Below, one piece after another: positions 1-7,531 of a stretch of 64,000 nucleotides of DNA. The DNA lies in assembly GCA_002504525.1 (NCBI GenBank), contig DATD01000026.1, positions 82,239 to 146,238 on the forward strand, given 5' to 3'. Made by a program: the position numbers and the translations under genes. A model generated the notes under the pieces. It worked only from the letters and a program-made list of their open reading frames with translations. It did no database searches and was not told the origin of the DNA. The stretch is from Methanomassiliicoccus sp. UBA345 (GTDB lineage Archaea; Thermoplasmatota; Thermoplasmata; Methanomassiliicoccales; Methanomassiliicoccaceae). Within the stretch, counting starts at the first letter, position 1. Every line of letters begins with the position of its first letter.

Positions 1-1143
1 CGGACCGGGAAACCTGTGGACGGGCACTGCCCGGGCCTGAGAGGAGAGCAGCTGGACCGCTACATCCGGGCGGGCATCTCGACCGACCATGAATGCCTCA
101 GCTTGGAGGAGGCGGAGGAGAAGCACCGCAAGGGCATGACCGTGATGGTCAGGGAAGGCAGCGCTTCCCGCGACCTTGAGGCGCTGCTCCCCTTCGCCGC
201 CGGGCACCGGCACTTCCTGGTCTCGGACGACCTGCAGGCCGCTGACCTGATGCAAGGGCACGTCGACGCTCTCCTCCGCAAGGCTGTCGCGCTTGGCATG
301 GAGCCTCTGCACGCCATACGGTCGGCCACCCTATGGCCAGCGCAGCATTACGGTTTACCGGGCGGTTGGGTGCGGGTGGGAGGCGCGGCGGACCTTACAG
401 TCGTCCGAGACCTCCGCTCATTCCAGGTGCTGGAAACGTGGATCGCCGGGGAGCTGGTGGCCAAGGACGGCGAGGCGCTTTTCACGGGGAGCCCGTTGAC
501 CGCCCCCTCCGGGATATCGGTCACCGGAGTGGACGCAAAGGAGCTATCGGTGAAAGCTCCGGGCGGACGGGCGGAGGTGCGGGTCATCGAGGTCGTGCCG
601 GAGCACATCGTCAGCCGGGCGGGGCACGCTGAGCTGTCCGTGGTCCGGGACATCGTCGCTCCCGACCCCTCGCAGGATGTTCTCATGGTCGCGGTCGTCA
701 ACCGATACGTCCCGGCCAGACCCGCAGTGGCATTCATCAGGGGCTTCGGCCTGACGGACGGGGCCATCGCCTCCTCGGTCGCCCACGACTCCCATAACAT
801 CATCGCGGTGGGCGTCGACCCTCGCAGCATGGCCAGGGCGGTGAACGAGCTTATCGCCCAGGGTGGCGGGTTCTATGCCTTCAGCGGAGGACGGGGCATA
901 GGACTGGAGCTGCCCATCGCCGGCCTGATGAGCGCACGACCGTGCGAAGAGGTCGCGGAGAGGGAGGCGGAGGTGAACCGTTTCGTCCGAGACATGGGCT
1001 GCCCGTTACCGGCGCCGTTCATGACCCTGTCGTTCCAATCCCTGCTGGTGGTCCCCCAGCTGAAGCTCGGGGACAGGGGCCTGTTCGACAGCGTCCGCCA
1101 GCGCTTCGTGAGCCCCGTCATCTCGTCGGCAGTGCCTAGATAA
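1..1143 (+). CDS. ade: Adenine deaminase, C-terminal part (5' end outside window)
   Basis: Converts adenine to hypoxanthine and ammonia in purine salvage. The reading frame is open from base 1, so the N-terminal metal-binding part lies outside the window. What remains begins with the family segment VDGHCPGLRG, followed by GISTDHEC, which carry metal-binding histidines of the amidohydrolase barrel. The C-terminal half has the adenine-deaminase specific domain with ARAVNELIAQGGG. The next gene, 25 bases downstream, encodes the phosphoribosyltransferase that would use the product, so the pair forms a two-step adenine to IMP route. About 380 residues are visible of a family usually 550-600 long. 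The identification is secure; only completeness is unknown. Confidence 0.93.
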   Translation, partial: RTGKPVDGHCPGLRGEQLDRYIRAGISTDHECLSLEEAEEKHRKGMTVMVREGSASRDLEALLPFAAGHRHFLVSDDLQAADLMQGHVDALLRKAVALGMEPLHAIRSATLWPAQHYGLPGGWVRVGGAADLTVVRDLRSFQVLETWIAGELVAKDGEALFTGSPLTAPSGISVTGVDAKELSVKAPGGRAEVRVIEVVPEHIVSRAGHAELSVVRDIVAPDPSQDVLMVAVVNRYVPARPAVAFIRGFGLTDGAIASSVAHDSHNIIAVGVDPRSMARAVNELIAQGGGFYAFSGGRGIGLELPIAGLMSARPCEEVAEREAEVNRFVRDMGCPLPAPFMTLSFQSLLVVPQLKLGDRGLFDSVRQRFVSPVISSAVPR

Positions 1144-1168
1144 GCTTCCGGCACCGATATGAAATACG

Positions 1169-1726
1169 ATGCTAGAGAAGCTGAGACGTTCGGTCAAGGC
1201 CTCCCCGATCGTGACCATGGGCGAATATCGCTACTTCGTCGCCCCGATCACCGATGGCATCCCCTGCATGGACCCCGACGTCCTGAAGGAGATCACCACT
1301 CACATCGCGGAGGTCGCTGACCTCGACTGCGACATTATCGCGGCCCCCGAGGCCATGGGCATCCCGGTGGCGGTCGCGCTGTCCCTCCGCACCGGCATCC
1401 CCTACAACGTGATACGGAAGCGCAGCTACGATCTCCCCGGCGAGGTCAGCGTCTGCCAGGTCACCGGCTACTCCAAATGCGACATGTTCATCAACGGCCT
1501 GGAGGCCGGTGACCGGGTCGTCCTGGTGGATGATATCATCTCCACCGGCGGCACATTGTTCGCGGTAATACAGGCGCTGCAGATGATGGGGGTAGAACTG
1601 GTCGACGCGGTCGCAGTGCTGGAGAGGGGGCCGGGAAAGGCAAGGATCGAGAACGAGCTGGGCGTGAGAGTGAGGACGCTGCTTCGGGCGGACATTGTGG
1701 GCGACCGGGTGGTCGTCTCCCAGTAG
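1169..1726 (+). CDS. hpt: Hypoxanthine phosphoribosyltransferase (archaeal type)
   Basis: Transfers the phosphoribosyl group of PRPP to hypoxanthine (probably also guanine), giving IMP/GMP in the cytoplasm. The 185-residue length fits the archaeal Hpt family. The PRPP-binding loop VVLVDDIISTGGT lies near residues 113-125, and the upstream IIAAPEAMGIPVA segment fits the family's substrate hood. The ATG lies 25 bases after the adenine deaminase stop, so the two are probably co-transcribed and act in sequence: adenine to hypoxanthine to IMP. An adenine phosphoribosyltransferase is the main alternative in this superfamily, but the length and the deaminase neighbour favour Hpt. Confidence 0.85.
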   Translation: MLEKLRRSVKASPIVTMGEYRYFVAPITDGIPCMDPDVLKEITTHIAEVADLDCDIIAAPEAMGIPVAVALSLRTGIPYNVIRKRSYDLPGEVSVCQVTGYSKCDMFINGLEAGDRVVLVDDIISTGGTLFAVIQALQMMGVELVDAVAVLERGPGKARIENELGVRVRTLLRADIVGDRVVVSQ

Positions 1727-1744
1727 CGCACACGAGGGAGCGCT

Positions 1745-3079
1745 TCATCGCCCTTTCGCCTGCATCTTCCCCCACCACTTGGTGAGGATGTCCTCCAGGT
1801 TGGGCCGTCCGATCTCCTCCAGCTCGTAGCCGGCGCGGACGATCGGCTTGCTTACCTTGACAAGCCGCCGGATGTCGATCGGAGTGCCGGTCACCACCAC
1901 GTCGCAGTCGGCCCGCTCGATGGTCTCCTGCAGCGAGGCCAGCTGCTCGTCCGAGTAGCCCATGGCCGGAAGGACCTTGGTGAGGTGAGGATACTTCGCG
2001 AACGTCTCGGCGATGGAGCCGACGGCGAATGGCCTCGGGTCGACGATGACCGCGCCGGCGTTCTCCGCGGCGATGAGCCCTGCGCCGAAGCTCATGCCTC
2101 CGTGCGTCACGGTCGGCCCGTCCTCCACCACCAATACGCGCTTGCCCGCCACCTCATCCGGCTCCGCCAGGGTGATGGGCGAGGCCGCCTCGATGACGTA
2201 CGCCGATGGATTGAGATGTTTGACGTTGTCGCGGACCGTCTTGATGTTGTTGCGGTCGGCGGTCTGCACCTTGTTGACGATGACGATATCGGCCATGCGC
2301 ACGTTCGTCTCTCCTGGGTAGTAGGACAGCTCGTGGCCGGGGCGGTGCGGGTCGGCCAGAACGATGTGCATGTCGCTCTGGTAGAACGGGAAGTCGTTGT
2401 TGCCGCCATCCCATATGATGACGTCGGCCTCCTTCTCCGCCTGGCGCAGGATCTTCTCGTAGTCGACGCCTGCATACACGATGATGCCTCTGTCGATCAG
2501 CGGCTCGTACTCCTCCCTCTCCTCGATCGTGGTCTTGTGAAGCTCGAGGTCCTCATAGCTGGCATATCGCTGAACCGTTTGCTTTACCAGATCGCCGTAC
2601 GGCATCGGGTGGCGAACCGCCACGACGCGGAGGCCCATGTTCCGCAAGATGGTGGATACCCTCCGCGTGGTGGGGCTCTTCCCCGCGCCGGTCCGGACGG
2701 CGCCGATGCTGACCACAGGGACCGCGGCCTTCAGAACGATGCGCCGGTTGCCCATGAGGACGAAGTCGGCTCCCCACGCCAACACTTTCGACGCGATGTC
2801 CATGACCGCCTCGTTGGCGACGTCGGAGTATGCGAACACCACCTGGTCCACCTCGTTCTCGCGTATCAGGCGCTCCAGCTCCTCCTCGGCCAGAATGGGG
2901 ATCCCGTTCGGATAACCGTCGCCGGCCAGCTCCGGCGGGTAGCAGCGCCCCTCGATGTTCGGTATCTGCGTGGCCGTGAACGCTACCACCTCATAGTTTG
3001 GATTACCACGATAGTAGGTGTTGAAGTTGTGAAAGTCACGTCCCGCGGCTCCCATGATGACTGTCCTTATCCGTCTCAT
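1745..3079 (-). CDS. COG2403 GTPase-like protein (annotated elsewhere as cyclic 2,3-diphosphoglycerate synthetase)
   Basis: A 444-residue cytoplasmic protein. An N-terminal Rossmann-like segment (MGAAGRDFHNFN, residues 9-20) is followed by a P-loop-like GAVRTGAGKSPTTRR near residues 127-141 and the acidic IIWDGGNNDFPF near 220-231, then the nucleotide-specificity-like VIVNKVQTAD. This arrangement is typical of COG2403, often labelled cyclic 2,3-diphosphoglycerate synthetase in methanogens; whether this member makes the compatible solute cDPG is not shown by the sequence. It is transcribed alone, divergently from the zinc-ribbon gene. A TATA-like element on the minus strand near 3108-3117 predicts a start site close to the ATG. 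Family assignment is firm, function is inferred. Confidence 0.75.
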   Translation of the reverse strand: MRRIRTVIMGAAGRDFHNFNTYYRGNPNYEVVAFTATQIPNIEGRCYPPELAGDGYPNGIPILAEEELERLIRENEVDQVVFAYSDVANEAVMDIASKVLAWGADFVLMGNRRIVLKAAVPVVSIGAVRTGAGKSPTTRRVSTILRNMGLRVVAVRHPMPYGDLVKQTVQRYASYEDLELHKTTIEEREEYEPLIDRGIIVYAGVDYEKILRQAEKEADVIIWDGGNNDFPFYQSDMHIVLADPHRPGHELSYYPGETNVRMADIVIVNKVQTADRNNIKTVRDNVKHLNPSAYVIEAASPITLAEPDEVAGKRVLVVEDGPTVTHGGMSFGAGLIAAENAGAVIVDPRPFAVGSIAETFAKYPHLTKVLPAMGYSDEQLASLQETIERADCDVVVTGTPIDIRRLVKVSKPIVRAGYELEEIGRPNLEDILTKWWGKMQAKGR

Positions 3080-3107
3080 CCTGATCCTCGCGTAACAAGT
3101 GCCTAGC

Positions 3108-3148
3108 AGGTTTATTAGTGTCTCGCCCGGAAACCATCATTAATCATT
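3108..3148. promoter_or_regulatory. Divergent promoter pair
   Basis: On the minus strand, CTAATAAAC (3108-3117) is placed about 30 bases ahead of the start at 3079. On the plus strand, ATTAATCA around 3137-3145 lies about 25 bases before the ATG at 3166, which would make the zinc-ribbon transcript leaderless. Both are matches by eye to the archaeal TATA element. Confidence 0.5.
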
Positions 3149-3165
3149 GATGTGATGCGGGATGC

Positions 3166-3612
3166 ATGGCATACCGCGTGCCCACCGCAGAGGTCCTAGC
3201 CGTGGCCGTCTCGGCCGCCATCCGGGACATCAACACCGTGGGTTCGCAGCGCCGGCTGACCGAGCTCGTCAGGGAGGAGCTGCGCCGGATCGACCCGTCA
3301 TACGGCGTGACCGAGGAGAGGGTGCGGAGGACCGCCATCACCTCCGGCCTGGTCCGGGTGACCGTGGAGACCCGAGACACCGGCCGAAGGAAGAGAGTGG
3401 TCAAGTGCCCGGTGTGCGGCTCGAGGCTGAAGCGGGTCCGCAACCGCACCATCTCCGGCGGTACGGTAACGATAGGAAAGAAGTGCACGGTATGCCCGTT
3501 CCGCATGGGCACCACGCGGCGGGTCCCGGTCCGCTATATTTTCTCGAACGCCCATCCCCGCAGGTATTCGTTCAAGAAGGACGAGCAGAGGACGCTATGG
3601 TCCGGCCCCTGA
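3166..3612 (+). CDS. Zinc-ribbon protein with N-terminal helical/winged-helix-like region
   Basis: A 148-residue protein of unknown function. The first 70 residues look helical and basic (LTELVREELRRIDPSYGVTE), compatible with a winged helix. They are followed by a zinc ribbon with ligand pairs CPVCG (about residues 84-88) and CTVC (about 107-110) in a strongly basic context. It probably binds nucleic acid, for instance as a small transcription or RNA-associated factor, but no specific family is recognised. It stands alone with a predicted leaderless promoter. Confidence 0.65.
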   Translation: MAYRVPTAEVLAVAVSAAIRDINTVGSQRRLTELVREELRRIDPSYGVTEERVRRTAITSGLVRVTVETRDTGRRKRVVKCPVCGSRLKRVRNRTISGGTVTIGKKCTVCPFRMGTTRRVPVRYIFSNAHPRRYSFKKDEQRTLWSGP

Positions 3613-3805
3613 TCGATATCCATGGGCCGAAGAGGGCGCCACGTGCGAATCGCCCCCTGATTGGATGAATGGGGAAGTCCTGAGGGAAAGTCGCCAATGC
3701 CGCTGCAGATGGCACGACTGCGACCTGCTTCAACGTCATCGGCGAGAGCGCCATGATGGATGGCGTTGCCCTAAAGGATGCAAACCTGCAAAGCCATGGC
3801 GTCAT

Positions 3806-3819
3806 GGTAAAAAGAAAGG
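3806..3819 (-). terminator. T-rich terminator of the ABC/PadR operon
   Basis: On the minus strand, about 20 bases after the permease stop, the transcript reads through CTTTCTTTTTAC, the oligo-T form of archaeal intrinsic termination. No strong hairpin is seen. Confidence 0.45.
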
Positions 3820-3839
3820 GCAAGGGGTTTGGTCAGGCC

Positions 3840-4658
3840 TTACCGGTTCGAGAGCAGCTTCCTCGACACCACCACGCTCGCGCCCATGAGCAAGATGGCC
3901 ACGGCCAGCAGGCCGAGGACATCGAAGGCCAGACTATGTATCGGGATGGTGTCGATGAAGGCGAACTGCCGCATCGCATCGGCCGCCCAGGTCAAGGGAT
4001 TGTAATCCGCCACCGCCCTGAGCCAGTCCGGCATCATGGCGGTAGGGAACAGCGCCGCGGAGGCGAACATCAGCGGCAGGTTGAGCAGGTTGATCACTCC
4101 GAACAGGGTCTCCTGGTTCTCCACCGCCAGGGCGATGGTGGTGAACAGCGAGGCAAAGGCCGTCGACAGTAGGAACAGCACGGCGAACATGCCCGCCAGG
4201 TCAACGATGCCAAAGCCTTCCTTCAGGGTAAGCCCGGTGAGGCCGGGAATATACTGGAAGGCGAGGGCGATGGCCAGCACGATGCTCACCTGAATGGTTG
4301 ACCGTACGACCGTGGCCAGTATGCGGGAGATCGGCACCACCCCCCGCGGGATCGGTGCCACCTTGAGCTTGTTGAGGAACCCGAACCGGCGGTCCCACAC
4401 GATGCTCATGCCTGAGAACATGCAGGTGAACAGCGCGTTCACCGCCAGCATTCCGATGGCCATGAACGAGAAGTAGTCCGGCGCTCCGGAGAAGAACATG
4501 GGCACCGTCTGGGGAGGCAGCAAAGCCCCGATGTTGAAAGCCTGGCCGAACAGGCCCAGCCACACGATCGGCTGGATCAAGGTCATGAATATCTGGATCT
4601 TCACCCGGTACCAGTGCTTCAGCTCCCTGGCGGTCAAGGCCCAGGTCTCGCGGAGCAG
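3840..4658 (-). CDS. ABC-2 type transporter permease
   Basis: Integral membrane subunit of an exporter, paired with the ATPase immediately upstream. The protein (about 272 residues) has six hydrophobic segments, including IFMTLIQPIVWLGLFGQAF, YFSFMAIGMLAVNALFTCMF and FAVLFLLSTAFASLFTTIAL, typical of the DrrB/ABC2 membrane family. The frame is open back to an ATG at 4703, which would overlap the ATPase gene by 44 bases. The strong GAGGAGG inside the ATPase 3' end sits 7 bases before a CTG at 4658, one base past the ATPase stop, so a non-ATG start there (or a TTG at 4637) is more likely. Probable substrate: a drug, lipid or peptide; not determinable. Confidence 0.85.
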   Translation of the reverse strand: MLRETWALTARELKHWYRVKIQIFMTLIQPIVWLGLFGQAFNIGALLPPQTVPMFFSGAPDYFSFMAIGMLAVNALFTCMFSGMSIVWDRRFGFLNKLKVAPIPRGVVPISRILATVVRSTIQVSIVLAIALAFQYIPGLTGLTLKEGFGIVDLAGMFAVLFLLSTAFASLFTTIALAVENQETLFGVINLLNLPLMFASAALFPTAMMPDWLRAVADYNPLTWAADAMRQFAFIDTIPIHSLAFDVLGLLAVAILLMGASVVVSRKLLSNR

Positions 4659-4659
4659 C

Positions 4660-5658
4660 CTACCGCCTCCTCTTCGATGCGCGAGCGGCCGCCGCCCTGT
4701 CAAAGCCCCCGCTCTGCTCGGCGTCCCTCATCGACCTCCCGGTGTACTCCAGGAACGCCTGGTCCAGGCTTGGTCGGCTCAGGGAGACGCTGGTCACGTT
4801 TCCGCCCTGGCTGCTCACTGCCTGCAGCACCTTAGGGATGGAGCCCTCTCCCTTCACCGCCTTGATGCGGTAGGCCATGTCCTCCCGCTTCACGTCCAGG
4901 ACGCCGTCTGCCTGGCGGATGGCCTCCGAGAAGTCGGCGGTGCCATCCACGATCAGATCGATGACATCGCCGCCCACCGATCTCTTGAGGGCGGTCGGGG
5001 TGTCGAGGGCCACTATCTTTCCTCGGTCGATGATGGCGATCCGGTCGCACAGCCCGTCCGCCTCCTCGAGGTAGTGGGTGGTGAGGAACACGGTGATGTT
5101 GTGCTTGGCCTTCAGATCCTTGATGTAATCCCAGATGGCCACCCTGGTCTGTATGTCCAAGCCCAGCGTGGGCTCGTCGAGGAACAGGATGCGGGGATGG
5201 TGGATGAGCCCCTCGGCGAGCTCCAGCCGCTTCCTCATTCCCCCAGAGTAGGTCTTGACCCGCCGGTCCGCGGCCTCTTCCAGATTGACCACGTGGAGCA
5301 AGTCCTCGATATCCCGCTTGGCCCTGTCCCTGTCCACACCATACAGGTCGGCCTGGAGGTACATGTTCTCCCTGCCAGAGAGCTCGTCGTCCACGGTCAG
5401 GTCCTGGGGGACCAGCCCGATGACCTTTCGCACCTCGTCCTGCTGGTGGGCCAGGTCGAACCCGGCCACGATCGCCTTGCCGCTGGTCGGCTTGAGCAGG
5501 GTGGTGAGCATGTTGATTGTGGTGGACTTGCCGGCCCCGTTGGGTCCAAGGAACCCGAAGACCTCGCCCTCATCCACTGTGAAGGAGATGTTGTCCACGG
5601 CGAGGACGTCCTCACTGAACCTCTTCACGAGGTTCTCGACCGCTACTATGGCACTCAT
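4660..5658 (-). CDS. ABC transporter ATP-binding protein (DrrA-like)
   Basis: Cytoplasmic ATPase of the exporter encoded with the next gene. The 332-residue protein has Walker A GPNGAGKST (about residues 38-46), the Q-loop LVPQD, the signature YSGGMRKRLELAEGL, Walker B ILFLDEPTLGLD and the switch histidine in TTHYLEEAD. A C-terminal extension of about 100 residues (after residue 220) is usual for DrrA-like ATPases of ABC-2 exporters. Its start overlaps the padR stop by four bases (ATGA), showing translational coupling in a padR-ATPase-permease operon. Confidence 0.92.
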   Translation of the reverse strand: MSAIVAVENLVKRFSEDVLAVDNISFTVDEGEVFGFLGPNGAGKSTTINMLTTLLKPTSGKAIVAGFDLAHQQDEVRKVIGLVPQDLTVDDELSGRENMYLQADLYGVDRDRAKRDIEDLLHVVNLEEAADRRVKTYSGGMRKRLELAEGLIHHPRILFLDEPTLGLDIQTRVAIWDYIKDLKAKHNITVFLTTHYLEEADGLCDRIAIIDRGKIVALDTPTALKRSVGGDVIDLIVDGTADFSEAIRQADGVLDVKREDMAYRIKAVKGEGSIPKVLQAVSSQGGNVTSVSLSRPSLDQAFLEYTGRSMRDAEQSGGFDRAAAARASKRRR

Positions 5659-6221
5659 TTCTTTCCGACCTCTCTATCAGACAGGACATCATGGCGATCC
5701 TGCAGCCGCTTCAGCTCCTCGTCTATCTTCGCCACATGGGAGCAGATGTGGTCTCTCGCCCTCAGCAGGTGGCGGGTCCTGGCGCCCTCATCCAGGTCGC
5801 CGCCTTCGAATATTTGGTCGAATGATGATGGCTCGAAGTCAGGCGCTTCGGTGGACCGCCTGTCGTCCATGGTAAGCAGCTCGGCCCCTGACCGACTGAT
5901 GAAATCAAGGTACCGGGTAATGAACCTCAGGTCCTTGGGGCTTCTGCGAAGGGAGCCGATGACCCATCCTGCCCCCTCGGGGGACAGGGTGTAGTAGTCT
6001 ATGCCCTCTCGGTCCTCTGATATTACCAGACCATGCTCGCATAATCGCCTGAGGGCAGGGTAGATCGACCCCGTCTGAGGGGTCCAGAACTCCCCGAACT
6101 CGTCCCGCAACGCCTTGAGGACCTCGTAACCGTACATGGGGCGCTTCTTCAGCAGGATGAGCATGGAGAACTGCATGGGACTGATCCTGTTGCCTTTGAA
6201 CTCATAACCTCTACCAAACAT
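5655..6221 (-). CDS. PadR family transcriptional regulator
   Basis: A 188-residue DNA-binding regulator. The N-terminal winged helix has the PadR signature MQFSMLILLKKRPMYGYEVL followed by GSIYPALRRLCEHGLV; the C-terminal half (HLLRARDHICSHVAKIDEEL) is the dimerising helix typical of the family. It is the first gene of the padR-ATPase-permease operon, the usual arrangement for ligand-induced control of a drug exporter, and it probably represses its own promoter through the palindromes at 6262-6287. Confidence 0.9.
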   Translation of the reverse strand: MFGRGYEFKGNRISPMQFSMLILLKKRPMYGYEVLKALRDEFGEFWTPQTGSIYPALRRLCEHGLVISEDREGIDYYTLSPEGAGWVIGSLRRSPKDLRFITRYLDFISRSGAELLTMDDRRSTEAPDFEPSSFDQIFEGGDLDEGARTRHLLRARDHICSHVAKIDEELKRLQDRHDVLSDREVGKK

Positions 6222-6261
6222 CTTTATGCTCCTGGCTAGGCATTGATGCTTCGGTCACTAG

Positions 6262-6296
6262 GTAGCGAGCTACTTGCTAGCCGGCTACTATATAGT
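6262..6296 (-). promoter_or_regulatory. Promoter and paired palindromic operator of the padR operon
   Basis: GTAGC-GA-GCTAC (6262-6273) and the perfect palindrome TAGCCGGCTA (6278-6287) form two similar half-site pairs. They are followed immediately by ACTATATAGT (6287-6296), a TATA-like palindrome read on the minus strand. The TATA lies about 25 bases from a predicted start site that falls inside the first palindrome, so a bound dimer at either site would block initiation. Repression by PadR is inference. Confidence 0.6.
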
Positions 6297-6409
6297 CTTT
6301 CCTGGCCAGCCGGACATGCTTCCATTGTCCAGGACCCCTTGGCCCTCCGCCCCGAACATTGACGATAGGCCCAGCCGGTCTGGGTTCGCAAGGAGAGACC
6401 GACTAGGAT

Positions 6410-6439
6410 AATGTTGGTTTAGGCCTAATAACATTTATC
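6410..6439 (+). promoter_or_regulatory. Promoter of the ACT-domain gene with nested inverted repeats
   Basis: CATTTATC (6432-6439) is a plausible TATA element about 25-30 bases before the expected start. Just upstream is the perfect palindrome TTAGGCCTAA (6419-6428), flanked by the inverted arms AATGTT (6410-6415) and AACATT (6430-6435). The symmetric element would cover the BRE/TATA region, as an operator would. Confidence 0.45.
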
Positions 6440-6473
6440 ACCGAACACCCTATTTGCCAGCGGGGTCATTGAT

Positions 6474-7406
6474 ATGAGGCTCTGGCAGTTCGGAAGGTTG
6501 AACGGGAACAGCATCAGGATCGACCAGGAGATCGGAGAACCCCTTGGATTGGTGAATGGAAGCCAGGTGTTCTCCACCATGTTCCGCTACGACGGAAAGG
6601 GGACCTCCTCCCATGAGATAGTCCTCTCCACCTTCGGACCGGAGAACTACCGCCTCCTGTACGATCTGACCATCTACATGATCGACCGCCCGGGCGCGTG
6701 CGCCCAGGCATCGAAGTTCCTTGCCGACCGCAACGTGGACATCCTGAACTCCGACTCTCTCAGCATGATCTCCGGCGTGGCCATGGTGTGGAAGATGCTG
6801 GTCGACCTCTCATACTTCGGAGAGCCGGACGACCTCATAGCCGAGTTCAGCTCGACCAAGAGGAACTCGCCCTCCTCCCTGGACAAGATCGACTCCATGA
6901 AGCTGAGCGAATCACACATCGCCGACCGGTTCAGCAAGGGATCGACCTCAGGCTCGAAGAGCGTCAAGACCAAGATGATCAAGCGCAGGAACCGCACCCC
7001 GTCGCAGATAAGGAAGAACGAGTTCGCCATCCCGGAGGAGTTCATGGCCGAGCTGGGGGACGTCAAGGACGGCCAGCCGTTCATGATGGTCGGGGACCTC
7101 AACTCATACGTGCTGAGCGTCACCATGCTCGACCCGGACGTCAGGCTGATCTCCGCTCACATGACGGTGCCGGACAAGCCGGGGGCGATAAACCAGGTCG
7201 CCGAGGCTATGGCGCGTTCCAACGTCAACCTGCTGATGCTCCACACCAAGGTGCTGAACTACTACGAGAGCATGTCCCTGGACATCGTGGCCGATGTAAG
7301 CCAGTGCTCAGTCCCCATGGACGAGCTGCGGGCCAGGGTGGAGGTCGCGCTGTCGTCGTTCAAGGCACATTCCGAGGTCGGGCCGTTCAAGCCGATCGTT
7401 CTCTGA
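6474..7406 (+). CDS. Double ACT-domain protein upstream of the acs genes
   Basis: A 310-residue cytoplasmic protein. Two regions have the ACT-domain pattern (a strand, then DRPGA or DKPGA, then a helix): YDLTIYMIDRPGACAQASKF around residues 63-82 and SAHMTVPDKPGAINQVAEAM around 224-243. They are separated by a basic, probably unstructured linker rich in Ser, Lys and Arg (residues 135-180). ACT domains usually bind amino acids or other small ligands and control a partner enzyme or regulator; there is no catalytic domain or recognisable DNA-binding domain here. It sits 125 bases before acsB on the same strand, but acsB has its own TATA element. A regulatory role for carbon or amino-acid status is inference. 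Confidence 0.7.
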   Translation: MRLWQFGRLNGNSIRIDQEIGEPLGLVNGSQVFSTMFRYDGKGTSSHEIVLSTFGPENYRLLYDLTIYMIDRPGACAQASKFLADRNVDILNSDSLSMISGVAMVWKMLVDLSYFGEPDDLIAEFSSTKRNSPSSLDKIDSMKLSESHIADRFSKGSTSGSKSVKTKMIKRRNRTPSQIRKNEFAIPEEFMAELGDVKDGQPFMMVGDLNSYVLSVTMLDPDVRLISAHMTVPDKPGAINQVAEAMARSNVNLLMLHTKVLNYYESMSLDIVADVSQCSVPMDELRARVEVALSSFKAHSEVGPFKPIVL

Positions 7407-7445
7407 GCGACGGCATCTTCGGCGCCTGCCATCGGTTGGCACGTT

Positions 7446-7527
7446 GGATATATCTATGTCAGTGCCATTAGAGCGGATGCGCTGCCCCCCGGAGGGACGG
7501 CGCGATGCTGTGAATTTCATGGAGGGG
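7446..7527 (+). promoter_or_regulatory. Internal promoter and Shine-Dalgarno of acsB
   Basis: GATATATC (7446-7454) is a good TATA match, with a predicted start near 7475. The leader carries GGAGGGG (7521-7527), whose GGAGG core ends six bases before the TTG at 7532. The only nearby ATG (7519) runs into a stop after eight codons, so the ribosome site decides for the TTG start. Confidence 0.6.
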
Positions 7528-7531
7528 TACA

